This document shows positions 9,236-17,012 of a DNA stretch of 53,555 nt, piece after piece. Under the pieces are notes generated by a model, which saw only the letters and a program-made list of their open reading frames with translations, was not told the DNA's origin and searched no databases. Source of the DNA: an uncultured Oscillospiraceae bacterium (lineage in GTDB: Bacteria > Bacillota > Clostridia > Oscillospirales > Oscillospiraceae); assembly GCA_951801655.1 (NCBI GenBank), contig CATONV010000009.1, positions 1 to 53,555 on the forward strand, read 5' to 3'. A program made the position numbers and the translations under genes. How positions within the stretch are numbered: position 1 is the stretch's first letter; every line of letters begins with the position of its first letter.

Positions 9236-10102
9236 TTAGCCCTTCACGCCGCCGGAAGCCAGGCCGCTGACCAGGTTCTTCTCGATGCACATGAAGAGGA
9301 TGACCACGGGGATGATGGCGAAAATGGAGGCGGCAAAGAGGTACTGCCACTCGATGATGTTGTAGCCGTTGAAGATGTTGATCCCCACGGTAAGGGGCTT
9401 GAGGGTGTCGGTGGAGATGAGGACCAGGGCTACCGTGTACTCATTCCAGGCGTTGATGAAGATGAAAATCAGGGTGGTAACGATACCGGGGGCGGCCACG
9501 GGCAGAAGCACCCGCATCATGGACTGTACCCGGTTGCAACCATCGATGGTTGCGGCCTGCTCCATCTCGGCGGAGATGCCCATAAAGGTGCCCCGCAGCA
9601 GCCAGATGGTAAAGGCCTGGTTAAAGGCGGCGTTAATGAACACCAGGCCCAGCAGGCTGTCCGTCAGACCAAGCTGCATCATAACCTGATAGATGCCGAT
9701 GAGCAACACCACCGGGGCAAACATCTGGGAGACAATGACAAAGCCCAAAAAGGCGGTCTGGCCCCTGAACTTCATCCGGGCCAGGGCGTAGGCGGCGGGG
9801 ATGCCGCACAGCATGGCGATAATGGTGGAGCCGCTGGCGATAAGGATGGAGTTGAGCATGTACTTGGCCATGGGGGCCTTGCTCCAGATGTCGATAAAAT
9901 TGGACCAAAGGGCGGTAACGGGCAGAACGGTACCGCCGGAGAAGATTTCCACCCGGTTTTTCAGGGCGGTACACAGCATGGCGAAGTAGGGGTACAAGGT
10001 GATGACGCACACGTCCAGCACCACAAAGTAGAGAAGCAGGCGCAGAATCACCTTTTTCATGGAGACCGGTTTTTTCCGGACGGCATTGGCGGGCTGACTC
10101 AC
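9236..10102 (-). CDS. Sugar ABC transporter permease, MalG/UgpE type
   Basis: Second membrane subunit of a CUT1 carbohydrate importer, 288 residues with six predicted membrane helices. The EAA coupling loop (EMEQAATIDGCNRVQSMMRV, about 179-198) contacts the ATPase. ATGA overlap with the upstream permease implies translational coupling. Substrate is inferred from neighbours (nagAB, N-acetylhexosamine kinase) to be an amino-sugar-containing oligosaccharide. Confidence 0.93.
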   Translation of the reverse strand: MSQPANAVRKKPVSMKKVILRLLLYFVVLDVCVITLYPYFAMLCTALKNRVEIFSGGTVLPVTALWSNFIDIWSKAPMAKYMLNSILIASGSTIIAMLCGIPAAYALARMKFRGQTAFLGFVIVSQMFAPVVLLIGIYQVMMQLGLTDSLLGLVFINAAFNQAFTIWLLRGTFMGISAEMEQAATIDGCNRVQSMMRVLLPVAAPGIVTTLIFIFINAWNEYTVALVLISTDTLKPLTVGINIFNGYNIIEWQYLFAASIFAIIPVVILFMCIEKNLVSGLASGGVKG

Positions 10103-11067
10103 AGATCGTCATCTCCTTTCCGCAGAGTGTAAACCATGTAGACGCTGGCGCACATCAGCAGAATGATAAAGCCGATGACCGACACGGCGGAGGCCTCGCC
10201 CTGTTTGCCGTTGTAGAAGGCCAGCTTGTACAGGTAGGTCACCAGGGTGTCGGTGCGGTTGGCGGGGTCACCCTTGGTCATGGTCCAGATAATGGGGAAG
10301 GAGTTGAACACGTAGATGATGTTCAGCACGGTGGACACGGTCAGGGAGGATTTGACCAGGGGGAGGGTGATGTTGAACAGCTTCTGGAAGTAGCCCGCCC
10401 CGTCCACGGTGGCGGCTTCATAGTAGGAAGAGTCGATGCTCTGCAGCCCAGACAGCACACAGAAGGTGACAAATGGGATGGTGACAAAGATGCCGCAGGC
10501 AATCTCCCAGGCGAAGTAGGCCGTGGGATTGGGGGTCCAGTTCACCGGTGCGCTGATAAGGCCGAACTTCATCAGCAGGGTGTTCAGGGTGCCGTAGTCC
10601 TTGTTGATGATGAAGTTCCACACGCTGGCCTGAATGACCAGAGTGGTGGCCCAGGGGAAAACCACGATGGCCCGGGCGATTTTGCGGCCGTGGAACTTGT
10701 TATTGAGAATCAGGGCCAGGATAAAGCCCAGTACGGTGGAGATGATCACCACGGCGATGGTCCAGACAATGGTGTTTTTCAGCACCAGGGAAAAGGCGGG
10801 GCTTTTCAGCACCTTGGTAAAGTTTTCAAAGTTGTTGAAGCCCTTGAGCTGGCCAGCCCGGGTCACCTTGCTCATGGAGAGCTGAAACACCTTGAAGATG
10901 GGGGTGACAATAAAAATGGCCATTAGAATAATACTGGGGGCGATCCAAATATAGGGTTCCACGGTACGGAAGAGCTTTTTGCTGCTGGGATTGGGCAGCC
11001 GGGGCTCCTTTTGAGAATGTTTCGCCGTGGGAGCCTTTGCGGGAGCGGCAGGGGTTTTTGTACTCAC
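10099..11067 (-). CDS. Sugar ABC transporter permease, MalF/UgpA type
   Basis: First membrane subunit of the same CUT1 importer, 322 residues. A polar N-terminal stretch of about 35 residues, rich in Ala/Pro/Lys, precedes the first membrane helix. The EAA loop (YYEAATVDGAGYFQKLFNIT) is present near residue 225-245. It sits between the binding-protein gene and the second permease, the standard order. Confidence 0.93.
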   Translation of the reverse strand: MSTKTPAAPAKAPTAKHSQKEPRLPNPSSKKLFRTVEPYIWIAPSIILMAIFIVTPIFKVFQLSMSKVTRAGQLKGFNNFENFTKVLKSPAFSLVLKNTIVWTIAVVIISTVLGFILALILNNKFHGRKIARAIVVFPWATTLVIQASVWNFIINKDYGTLNTLLMKFGLISAPVNWTPNPTAYFAWEIACGIFVTIPFVTFCVLSGLQSIDSSYYEAATVDGAGYFQKLFNITLPLVKSSLTVSTVLNIIYVFNSFPIIWTMTKGDPANRTDTLVTYLYKLAFYNGKQGEASAVSVIGFIILLMCASVYMVYTLRKGDDDL

Positions 11068-11157
11068 GGAGACACCTCCTATTATGTATTGGGCTCCTTC
11101 CGGCCGCTTTTCAAGGGCAGAACCGGGGTTCCGTCCTTGGAAAACGGCTGGAAGAGA

Positions 11158-11192
11158 CGCGGGGGCCGGGCCGTTTTGGCCCGGCCCCCGCG
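11158..11192 (-). terminator. Strong intercistronic hairpin after the binding-protein gene
   Basis: Perfect 15-bp GC stem (CGCGGGGGCCGGGCC and its complement) with a 5-nt loop. It lies between the solute-binding gene and the permease gene and has no long U-run on the minus strand, so it is better read as a 3'-stabilising or partial terminator that keeps binding protein in excess over permeases. Confidence 0.7.
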
Positions 11193-11224
11193 GTCATATG
11201 TGGAAGCTGAATGGAAGCGCGGAC

Positions 11225-12553
11225 TCAGCCGGCGATCTCAGCCTGGAGATTGTCCAGCAGCTCCTGAACGTTGCCGCCCAGAAGGGCCTGCTGCTCCACA
11301 TTGATAACGCCCTGCTTCACGTCAGCCCACTCGGCCTTGGCGGTGGGGTAGAACTTGCAGGAACCCACGATGTCAACCCAGGGGGCCATGGAGGGATCGG
11401 AAGCGGCCACGATCTCGCCGCCGGCGGAGGTGGCGGGCAGGAAGCCCTCCATCAGAACCCACTCGGAGTAACGCTCGTCCTCATAGAAGAAGTCAAAGAA
11501 CTGCTTGATGGCCTCCAGTTTCTCGTCAGAGTGGCCGTTGTCGAAGCACATGAAGCGGTCCATAACGCCGGCGGAGACGGAGGGGTTGCTGCCGTTGGTG
11601 GGGATGGCGGCGAAGGCGTAGTTAATCTGCTCCTCCTCGGGGGTTTCGGCCTTGGCATAGTTGTCGGCGATGTAGGTGGGGATGGAGTTGGGGCCAATCA
11701 CCATGGCCAGCTTGCCGGCACCAAACAGATCCTGGAGCATATAGCGGGTCTCAGTAGCGGGGTCGGTGTTGGTGTAGCCGTCCTTGTACAGGCTGATGGC
11801 GTACTCAATAGCCTCTACGTTCTTGGGGTCGTTCAGAATCCAGTTGCCGGAGGCGTCGGTAAAGTCGCTGCCGTTGTTCCAGATGTAGTAGGCAAAGGCG
11901 GCCTGGCCCTCATCGGTGGTCATGTCGATGCCCCAGGGGTAGATGGAGGAGTCATAGGCCTTGATCTTCTCACAGGCGGCCTTCAGCTCGTCCCAGGTGG
12001 TGGGCACTTCCACGCCGGCGGCGTCCAGAATGTCCTTGTTGTAATACATGGCGCGGGCGGAGGCCAGGTCGGGGATGGCCCAGACGGTTCCGTCGATGTT
12101 GGACTGCTCCAGGAAAGCGGGGTACATCTTGGCATACGTCTCGTCAGAGACAAAATCCTTGGCGGGCAGGAGAAGGTCGTCAGCCTGATAGTCGGCGAAC
12201 ACGTCGATATTCAGGATGTCGGGGGCGTCGTTATTGGCAATGCGGGCGTTGACCACGGTGTAGATGTCGTTCCAGGACACGGTTTCTACGGTCAGGTCGA
12301 TGTTGTCATGACTGCCGTTAAAATCACTCTGGAAGTCGGCCCACCACTGCTTGGTGTTCTGGCCGTACTCGGCGGCGATCACCTTGATGGGAATCTTCTC
12401 CCCGCTGGTAGAGGGGACGGAGGCACCGGGGTTGGAGGTCGCAGGGTTGCTGGTGGCGGGAGTGCTGGTGCCACCGCCGCCTCCGCCGCAGGCGGCGAGT
12501 GCCAGCACCATGGCGCTGGCAAGAACAGTCGCAAGAATTTTCTTCATTTTCAT
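11225..12553 (-). CDS. Extracellular solute-binding lipoprotein, CUT1 sugar family
   Basis: Captures sugar outside the membrane and passes it to the permeases at 9236-11067. 442 residues. An N-terminal signal peptide ends in lipobox LALAAC with the lipidated cysteine at 22, then a flexible Gly/Ser/Thr/Pro linker (to about 50) before the mature fold. Features such as NNDAPDILNIDVFADYQ, VWAIPDLASARAMYYNKDIL and TWDELKAACEKI are typical of family 1 solute-binding proteins. First gene of the transport operon and downstream of the regulator's terminator, so it has its own promoter. Confidence 0.94.
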   Translation of the reverse strand: MKMKKILATVLASAMVLALAACGGGGGGTSTPATSNPATSNPGASVPSTSGEKIPIKVIAAEYGQNTKQWWADFQSDFNGSHDNIDLTVETVSWNDIYTVVNARIANNDAPDILNIDVFADYQADDLLLPAKDFVSDETYAKMYPAFLEQSNIDGTVWAIPDLASARAMYYNKDILDAAGVEVPTTWDELKAACEKIKAYDSSIYPWGIDMTTDEGQAAFAYYIWNNGSDFTDASGNWILNDPKNVEAIEYAISLYKDGYTNTDPATETRYMLQDLFGAGKLAMVIGPNSIPTYIADNYAKAETPEEEQINYAFAAIPTNGSNPSVSAGVMDRFMCFDNGHSDEKLEAIKQFFDFFYEDERYSEWVLMEGFLPATSAGGEIVAASDPSMAPWVDIVGSCKFYPTAKAEWADVKQGVINVEQQALLGGNVQELLDNLQAEIAG

Positions 12554-12630
12554 TCTCCTTCTTTGTTGATATTGACCTGTGAAAAATAAGGCGTATAGAG
12601 ATAATCTACAAATACGCCCTTCTGAATGTA

Positions 12631-12680
12631 ATTATACTTGTCGATTCTGTAAATTCTAGTGTGTAAAGTTCGGAATATAG
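12631..12680 (-). promoter_or_regulatory. Probable activator-dependent promoter of the transport operon
   Basis: A consensus TATAAT (plus-strand coordinates 12631-12636) reads toward the binding-protein gene, but the hexamer 17 bp upstream (CTAGAA) is poor. Two TTTACA direct repeats 14 nt apart lie just upstream. A good -10 with a bad -35 next to an AraC-type gene suggests activation by that regulator; this is inference. Confidence 0.5.
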
Positions 12681-12718
12681 AAAAATCGTACGAACCACTG
12701 GAAGGTCGTACGATTTTT
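12681..12718. terminator. Intrinsic terminator of the AraC-family gene
   Basis: Perfect 13-bp inverted repeat (AAAAATCGTACGA / TCGTACGATTTTT) with a 12-nt loop, placed 10 nt after the regulator's stop. Each arm contains the self-palindrome TCGTACGA, so a second role as a protein site is possible. Confidence 0.8.
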
Positions 12719-12727
12719 ACTGAGACT

Positions 12728-13582
12728 TCAGGAGAATGTGTCCTTGTCCCGAATCTTTTTCCGAAAGGCGCTGGGGGTGGTGCCCGTCATGGAGCGGAAG
12801 ACCTTGGAGAAGTAGTTATAATCGCTGATGCCCACCTCCTCCGCCACGGCGGAGATAGGCATATTGCTCTGAAGCAGCAGCCGCTTGGCGGCGTTAATGC
12901 GCCGCTGAGCGATGAGGTAGGACAGAGTCTCGCCTCCGGACAACTCCTTGGCCAGGGCGCACAGCTTGGTGCGGCCGATGTGCAGGTGCTTGGAGATGGA
13001 GGCCAGAGACAGCTTTTCCATGTAGTGCTGGTCCAGATAGAGTTCCAGCTTTTGGGCGTCGGTCTGCTCGGTAGTAAGGATCATGCCCTTGAGGCGAATG
13101 TAGGCGGACAGGGCCTCTAGGGTCTCGGCATAGGCCTGAATTTCCCGCTGAGAATACTGGCGGAACTGGAAAAAGGCCTCTTTCAACTCGTCGGGGTCTC
13201 CGGGCCACCAGTCTAAAAGGGCGCGAGTGTGTTCCCACTGTTGCTCTATAGGGGAGTCGTCCAGGTAGCAGCCGAAAATCAGGTAGGCCAGGGGACTTTT
13301 CTTGTCGTACAGCGGCATGAGGGCTTCGCAGACGCCCAGATAACAGCGGTAAAACTGAAAGCCCTTTTCCGCACGGTAATTTTTTGTCTTCCACATATCA
13401 CAGGCGACGCATCTCTCATGGCCCTCGGGCAGGTCGTTGATCATGCGGCAAAAGGGCGGGTGGCCCTGAAACAGATTGATGTCCCGGCCCTCCGGGTCCA
13501 GGATGTTGGCGGGCAGCCCGGTGAGGATATTCAGGTTGGAGGTCAGCTGACGCAGCTGGTCTTCATCAAACAGTGTGTTCAT
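12728..13582 (-). CDS. AraC-family regulator with N-terminal PocR sensor domain
   Basis: Transcription factor, 284 residues. Residues about 8-165 look like a PocR-type ligand-sensing domain with the cysteine pattern C45, C58, C61, C80, C85. Residues about 182-280 are the double helix-turn-helix of AraC proteins (MEKLSLASISKHLHIGRTKL and ISAVAEEVGISDYNYFSKVF). The gene sits between the sugar-activation genes and the transporter operon, so it probably activates the locus when the substrate is present. It overlaps the kinase gene upstream by 4 nt (13579-13582). Confidence 0.9.
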   Translation of the reverse strand: MNTLFDEDQLRQLTSNLNILTGLPANILDPEGRDINLFQGHPPFCRMINDLPEGHERCVACDMWKTKNYRAEKGFQFYRCYLGVCEALMPLYDKKSPLAYLIFGCYLDDSPIEQQWEHTRALLDWWPGDPDELKEAFFQFRQYSQREIQAYAETLEALSAYIRLKGMILTTEQTDAQKLELYLDQHYMEKLSLASISKHLHIGRTKLCALAKELSGGETLSYLIAQRRINAAKRLLLQSNMPISAVAEEVGISDYNYFSKVFRSMTGTTPSAFRKKIRDKDTFS

Positions 13583-14691
13583 TTCAGATAACGTTTTACA
13601 ATGGCCTCCAGTTCAGCCCAGTGCGCCTCCATATCGGCCACCAGCTTGAACTGGGTACGGCAGCGATCCAGGTTGTGGGTTTCCCGGCTGATGTGGAAAT
13701 AGTTGTCACCGTCCAGATAGTCGGTGAGGAAGCGGATGCCGCATTCCAGGGTCATCAGCTTGGCTCCCCAGGGCAGGTACTCGATCTCCTCGTTGGTGAG
13801 GGAGCCGTCCACCCCCTCCAGAAAGGCGGCGGTGTAGACGGCGAAGAGGTCCACGTCCAGGCTGACCTTTCTCAGGTCGGTCTCGTCCTCGGCGCAGTGG
13901 TTGGCCCCGAAGCGGATGGAGTCGCCGAAGTCGTAGAGGACCAGGCCGGGCATCACGGTGTCCAGGTCGATGATGCAGATGCCCTCGCCGGTCTGTTCGT
14001 CCATAAGGACGTTATTCAGCTTGGTGTCGTTGTGGGTGACCCGCAGGGGCAGCTTGCCGGCGCGCAGGGCGTCCAGGGCCACGGAGCAGTCGGACTGATG
14101 GGCCAGGACGAAGTCGATCTCAGGCTGGCAGCTCTTGGCCCGGCCCAGCTTGTCCGCCTCCACGGCGGCCTTGAATTTGGCCAGCCGGTCCTCGGTGTTG
14201 TGGAAGTTGGGGATGGTCTCGTACAGGGTGTCGGCGGGGTAATCCCGCAGCAGCTGCTGGAAGCGGCCGAAGGCTCGGCCGGAGGCGGCGAAGAGACCCG
14301 GGGTGTCCGCCGCCTGGTGGCAGACGGTGCCCTCCACAAAGGGGTACAGCCGCCAGGCGCCCCCCTGGCTGTCGGTGTAGTAGTCCTGGCCGTTTTTGGG
14401 ACGGATAACCTCCATGGCCTCCCGGGAGCGGTTGCCTCCCCGGGTGGTGATCTGTTTCCCCAGATATTCGGTGACGCCGATGATGTTGTCCATCAGCTGA
14501 TCGGGCCGCTTAAAGGCGGCGGCGCTCATCCGCTGGAGGATGAACCGGCGGCAGCAGCGGTCGGCGGGCTGGGTGTGGACCACAAAGGTGTCGTTGATGT
14601 GGCCGCAGCCGTACCGGATGGCGCCCACCACGGGGGCGCCGAAGTCAAAAGCCCCCAGTACTTCCTGGAGGGTCTGTTCTGCCTGTACCAC
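13579..14691 (-). CDS. nahK: N-acetylhexosamine 1-kinase-like phosphotransferase (NahK type)
   Basis: Aminoglycoside-phosphotransferase fold, 370 residues. The catalytic loop THNDTKLNNVL (219-229) and metal-binding DLDTVMPG (242-249) match the NahK/LnpB enzyme of Bifidobacterium, which phosphorylates GlcNAc or GalNAc at the anomeric carbon. Its neighbours, a sugar-1-phosphate nucleotidyltransferase and GalE, are the next two steps of that pathway, which strengthens the call over a generic homoserine/choline kinase. Only 3 nt separate it from the nucleotidyltransferase upstream. No lacto-N-biose phosphorylase is present in the window. Confidence 0.82.
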   Translation of the reverse strand: MVQAEQTLQEVLGAFDFGAPVVGAIRYGCGHINDTFVVHTQPADRCCRRFILQRMSAAAFKRPDQLMDNIIGVTEYLGKQITTRGGNRSREAMEVIRPKNGQDYYTDSQGGAWRLYPFVEGTVCHQAADTPGLFAASGRAFGRFQQLLRDYPADTLYETIPNFHNTEDRLAKFKAAVEADKLGRAKSCQPEIDFVLAHQSDCSVALDALRAGKLPLRVTHNDTKLNNVLMDEQTGEGICIIDLDTVMPGLVLYDFGDSIRFGANHCAEDETDLRKVSLDVDLFAVYTAAFLEGVDGSLTNEEIEYLPWGAKLMTLECGIRFLTDYLDGDNYFHISRETHNLDRCRTQFKLVADMEAHWAELEAIVKRYLK

Positions 14692-14694
14692 GGC

Positions 14695-15615
14695 TTACAC
14701 CTCCCACAGCCGGTCGGGGTAGAGCCCAGCGGCCGTTTTTTCGGCGATGGCGGCCACCACCGTGGGCTTGTCCTCACGGTAGGTGACGCCGTACCACTTG
14801 TCCTCGCTGCGCAGCACCTTTACCCGGGCCTTGCCCTCGTCGATGAGCTGGCTGACCACGGTGGGCAGGAAGTACTCCCCCTTTTCCGGGTTCTCGGCCA
14901 GGGTCTTGTCCAGGAACGCGGGGAAGCGGGCCAGGGCCTCGTCCAAAAAGCTGCGGGTAAAGCCCCACATATTCATGGACACAATGGTGTCGGCGGACAG
15001 ATCGGTCCAGGTCTTGCCGTCGTCCTCGGTATACCGGGGGGGCTCCCCCTTCTCAATCTTGGTGCGCTCGGTGACCTGGGTCAGGTAGTGGTCCGCCGTC
15101 TCCTCGCACACCCCCCGGGCCACGGTGCCGTTTTCGGTGACGGTGTTTTTCAGCAGGTAGCCCACCATGACATACTCATAGACTTCTCCATCCTGGTGGG
15201 TGCTGAGGTAGTTGAAGATCTCCTGATAGGCCTCGGGGCCGTAGTAGTCGTCGGCATTGATGACGGCGAAGGGGCCGTCCACGATCTTCCGGGCGGCCAG
15301 GGCGGCGTGGGCGGTGCCCCAGGGCTTGGTCCGCCCGGCGGGGACAGTGTACCCCTGGGGCAGGTCTTCCTTGAGCTGATAGGCGTACTTCACGTTCATC
15401 ACCTTGGACACCCGGTCGCCGATGGCCTCCTTGAAATCGGCCTCGATCTCCGGCTTGATGACGAAAACCACCGTCTCAAAGCCCGCCCGGCGGGCGTCGT
15501 AGATGGAATAGTCGATGATCAGCTGACCGTAACTGCCCACCGGGTCCAGCTGCTTCAATCCGCCGTACCGGCTTCCCATGCCGGCGGCCATGATCACTAA
15601 AACAGGCTTGTTCAC
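14695..15615 (-). CDS. Sugar-1-phosphate nucleotidyltransferase
   Basis: 306-residue nucleotidyltransferase of the NTP_transferase fold. The nucleotide loop MAAGMGSRYGGLKQL (9-23) replaces the usual GxGTR with GMGSRYG, and VINADDYYG carries the metal aspartates. It probably makes UDP-HexNAc or UDP-hexose from the sugar 1-phosphate formed by the adjacent kinase. The Bifidobacterium pathway uses a GalT-type uridylyltransferase instead, so this would be a different enzyme solution to the same step. Which NTP and sugar it takes cannot be read directly. Confidence 0.8.
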   Translation of the reverse strand: MNKPVLVIMAAGMGSRYGGLKQLDPVGSYGQLIIDYSIYDARRAGFETVVFVIKPEIEADFKEAIGDRVSKVMNVKYAYQLKEDLPQGYTVPAGRTKPWGTAHAALAARKIVDGPFAVINADDYYGPEAYQEIFNYLSTHQDGEVYEYVMVGYLLKNTVTENGTVARGVCEETADHYLTQVTERTKIEKGEPPRYTEDDGKTWTDLSADTIVSMNMWGFTRSFLDEALARFPAFLDKTLAENPEKGEYFLPTVVSQLIDEGKARVKVLRSEDKWYGVTYREDKPTVVAAIAEKTAAGLYPDRLWEV

Positions 15616-15652
15616 TGCTCTGCTCCTCCCAAATCATATTTTTGGAATTGTA

Positions 15653-15720
15653 TGTAGGGCGGGACGACTCGGCCCGCTGTCTTTGATATCAGCGGCGCGC
15701 CGGGGTCGCCGCGCCCTACA
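15653..15720. repeat. TGTAGGG-family repeat, long form
   Basis: 68-bp element starting TGTAGGGCGGGACGACTC and ending CGCGCCCTACA, with a GATATC centre. It fills most of the gap between galE and the nucleotidyltransferase. Its reverse complement aligns closely with both ends of the segment embedded in polC at 33473-33578. Confidence 0.85.
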
Positions 15721-15726
15721 GGTGTA

Positions 15727-16746
15727 TTACCCCTTGTATCCGTTGGGGTTCATGGACTGCCACTTCCAGGAGGAGGCGCACATCTCCTCAATGCCCAGCT
15801 GGGCCTCCCAGCCCAGCTCATCCCGGGCCTTGGCGGGGTCGGCGTAGCACGCAGCGATGTCACCGGGGCGGCGGGCCTCGATGGCATAGGGCAGCGCATG
15901 GCCGCAGGCCTTCTCGTAGGCGTGAACCACGTCCAGCACGGAGTAGCCCTTGCCGGTGCCCAGGTTGCACACAAACAGGCCGCAGTTGGTATCCAGCTTC
16001 TTCAGGGCGGCCACGTGGCCCTTTGCCAGGTCCACCACGTGGATATAGTCCCGCACGCCGGTGCCGTCGGGGGTGGGGTAGTCGTCGCCGTAGACGTGGA
16101 GCTTTTCCAGCTGGCCCACCGCCACCTTGGCGATGTAGGGCACCAGGTTGTTGGGGATGCCGTTGGGGTCCTCGCCGATGAGGCCGCTCTCGTGGGCGCC
16201 GATGGGGTTGAAGTAGCGCAGCAGGGCCACGTTCAGGTCGGGGTCGGCGGAGCAGATGTCCATGAGCATCTTCTCCTGGAACAGCTTGGAGGTGCCGTAG
16301 GGGTTGGTGGTGCCGCCGGTGGGGAAGTCCTCCCGGATGGGGACGGTGGCGGGGTCGCCGTACACCGTGGCGGAGGAAGAGAAGACAAAGTTCTTCACTG
16401 CGTGGCGGCGCATGGCCTGGAGCAGGTAGAGGGTGCTGATGAGGTTGTTGGAATAATACTCCAGAGGCTTGGACACACTTTCGCCCACAGCCTTCAGCCC
16501 GGCGAAATGAATCACCGCGTCAATGTCCGGGTGCTGGGCGAAGAGGGCCTCCACCTCGTCCTTGCTGCACAGCTCGGCCTTGACGAAGGGGACCTTCTGC
16601 CCGGTGATCTTCTCCACCCGGCGCAGGGCCTCCTCGCTGGCGTTGTACAGATTGTCCGCCACAACAATGTCGTAGCCCGCCTGGATCAGCTCCACGCAGG
16701 TGTGGCTGCCGATATAGCCGGCGCCGCCGCAGACCAGAATAGACAT
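15727..16746 (-). CDS. galE: UDP-glucose 4-epimerase GalE
   Basis: Short-chain dehydrogenase/reductase-type epimerase interconverting UDP-glucose/UDP-galactose and often the N-acetyl forms. 339 residues; NAD loop GGAGYIGSH (7-15), catalytic S125, Y150 and K154 (YGTSK) are present. Placed at the head of the minus-strand sugar locus with kinase and nucleotidyltransferase, it can recycle UDP-GalNAc/UDP-Gal to UDP-GlcNAc/UDP-Glc. Ribosome site AAGGAG lies upstream of the ATG at 16744-16746. Confidence 0.96.
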   Translation of the reverse strand: MSILVCGGAGYIGSHTCVELIQAGYDIVVADNLYNASEEALRRVEKITGQKVPFVKAELCSKDEVEALFAQHPDIDAVIHFAGLKAVGESVSKPLEYYSNNLISTLYLLQAMRRHAVKNFVFSSSATVYGDPATVPIREDFPTGGTTNPYGTSKLFQEKMLMDICSADPDLNVALLRYFNPIGAHESGLIGEDPNGIPNNLVPYIAKVAVGQLEKLHVYGDDYPTPDGTGVRDYIHVVDLAKGHVAALKKLDTNCGLFVCNLGTGKGYSVLDVVHAYEKACGHALPYAIEARRPGDIAACYADPAKARDELGWEAQLGIEEMCASSWKWQSMNPNGYKG

Positions 16747-16795
16747 AAAAACTTCTCCTTTATTTAAAATAGTGTGGGACCCCTTTGGTGCCTCT

Positions 16796-16824
16796 ATTGT
16801 ATCCCCTTGTGAGGAAAAAGGAAA
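16796..16824 (-). promoter_or_regulatory. Candidate galE promoter
   Basis: TTTCCT, 17-bp spacer, TACAAT reading leftward. The -35 is weak. A GACGAT...ATCGTC inverted repeat (about 16827-16853) lies just upstream and could be an operator. Confidence 0.4.
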
Positions 16825-16925
16825 GAGACGATTTCACCAATAATCTAGAATATCGTCCGCTCTTTTGAATATTTTTATAGTTCAGGCCTCTTGTTAAAAT
16901 TTCACCTCCGCTTTTGATTTATCCG

Positions 16926-16954
16926 TTGCTTTTTGTTACATTTTATATTATACT
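16926..16954 (+). promoter_or_regulatory. Promoter of the NSS transporter gene
   Basis: TTGCTT, 17-bp spacer, TATACT. It is divergent from galE within a 266-bp gap. Confidence 0.55.
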
Positions 16955-17012
16955 CGGAACTGTGGAGAGAATCATGCGGCCGGGAGAGGCCGCACGAAAA
17001 AAGGAGTTTTAT

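Noticed and set aside
11027-12589. 520-codon open frame opposite the solute-binding lipoprotein
   Set aside because: Val/Gly/His-rich shadow; the other strand has signal peptide, lipobox and family features.
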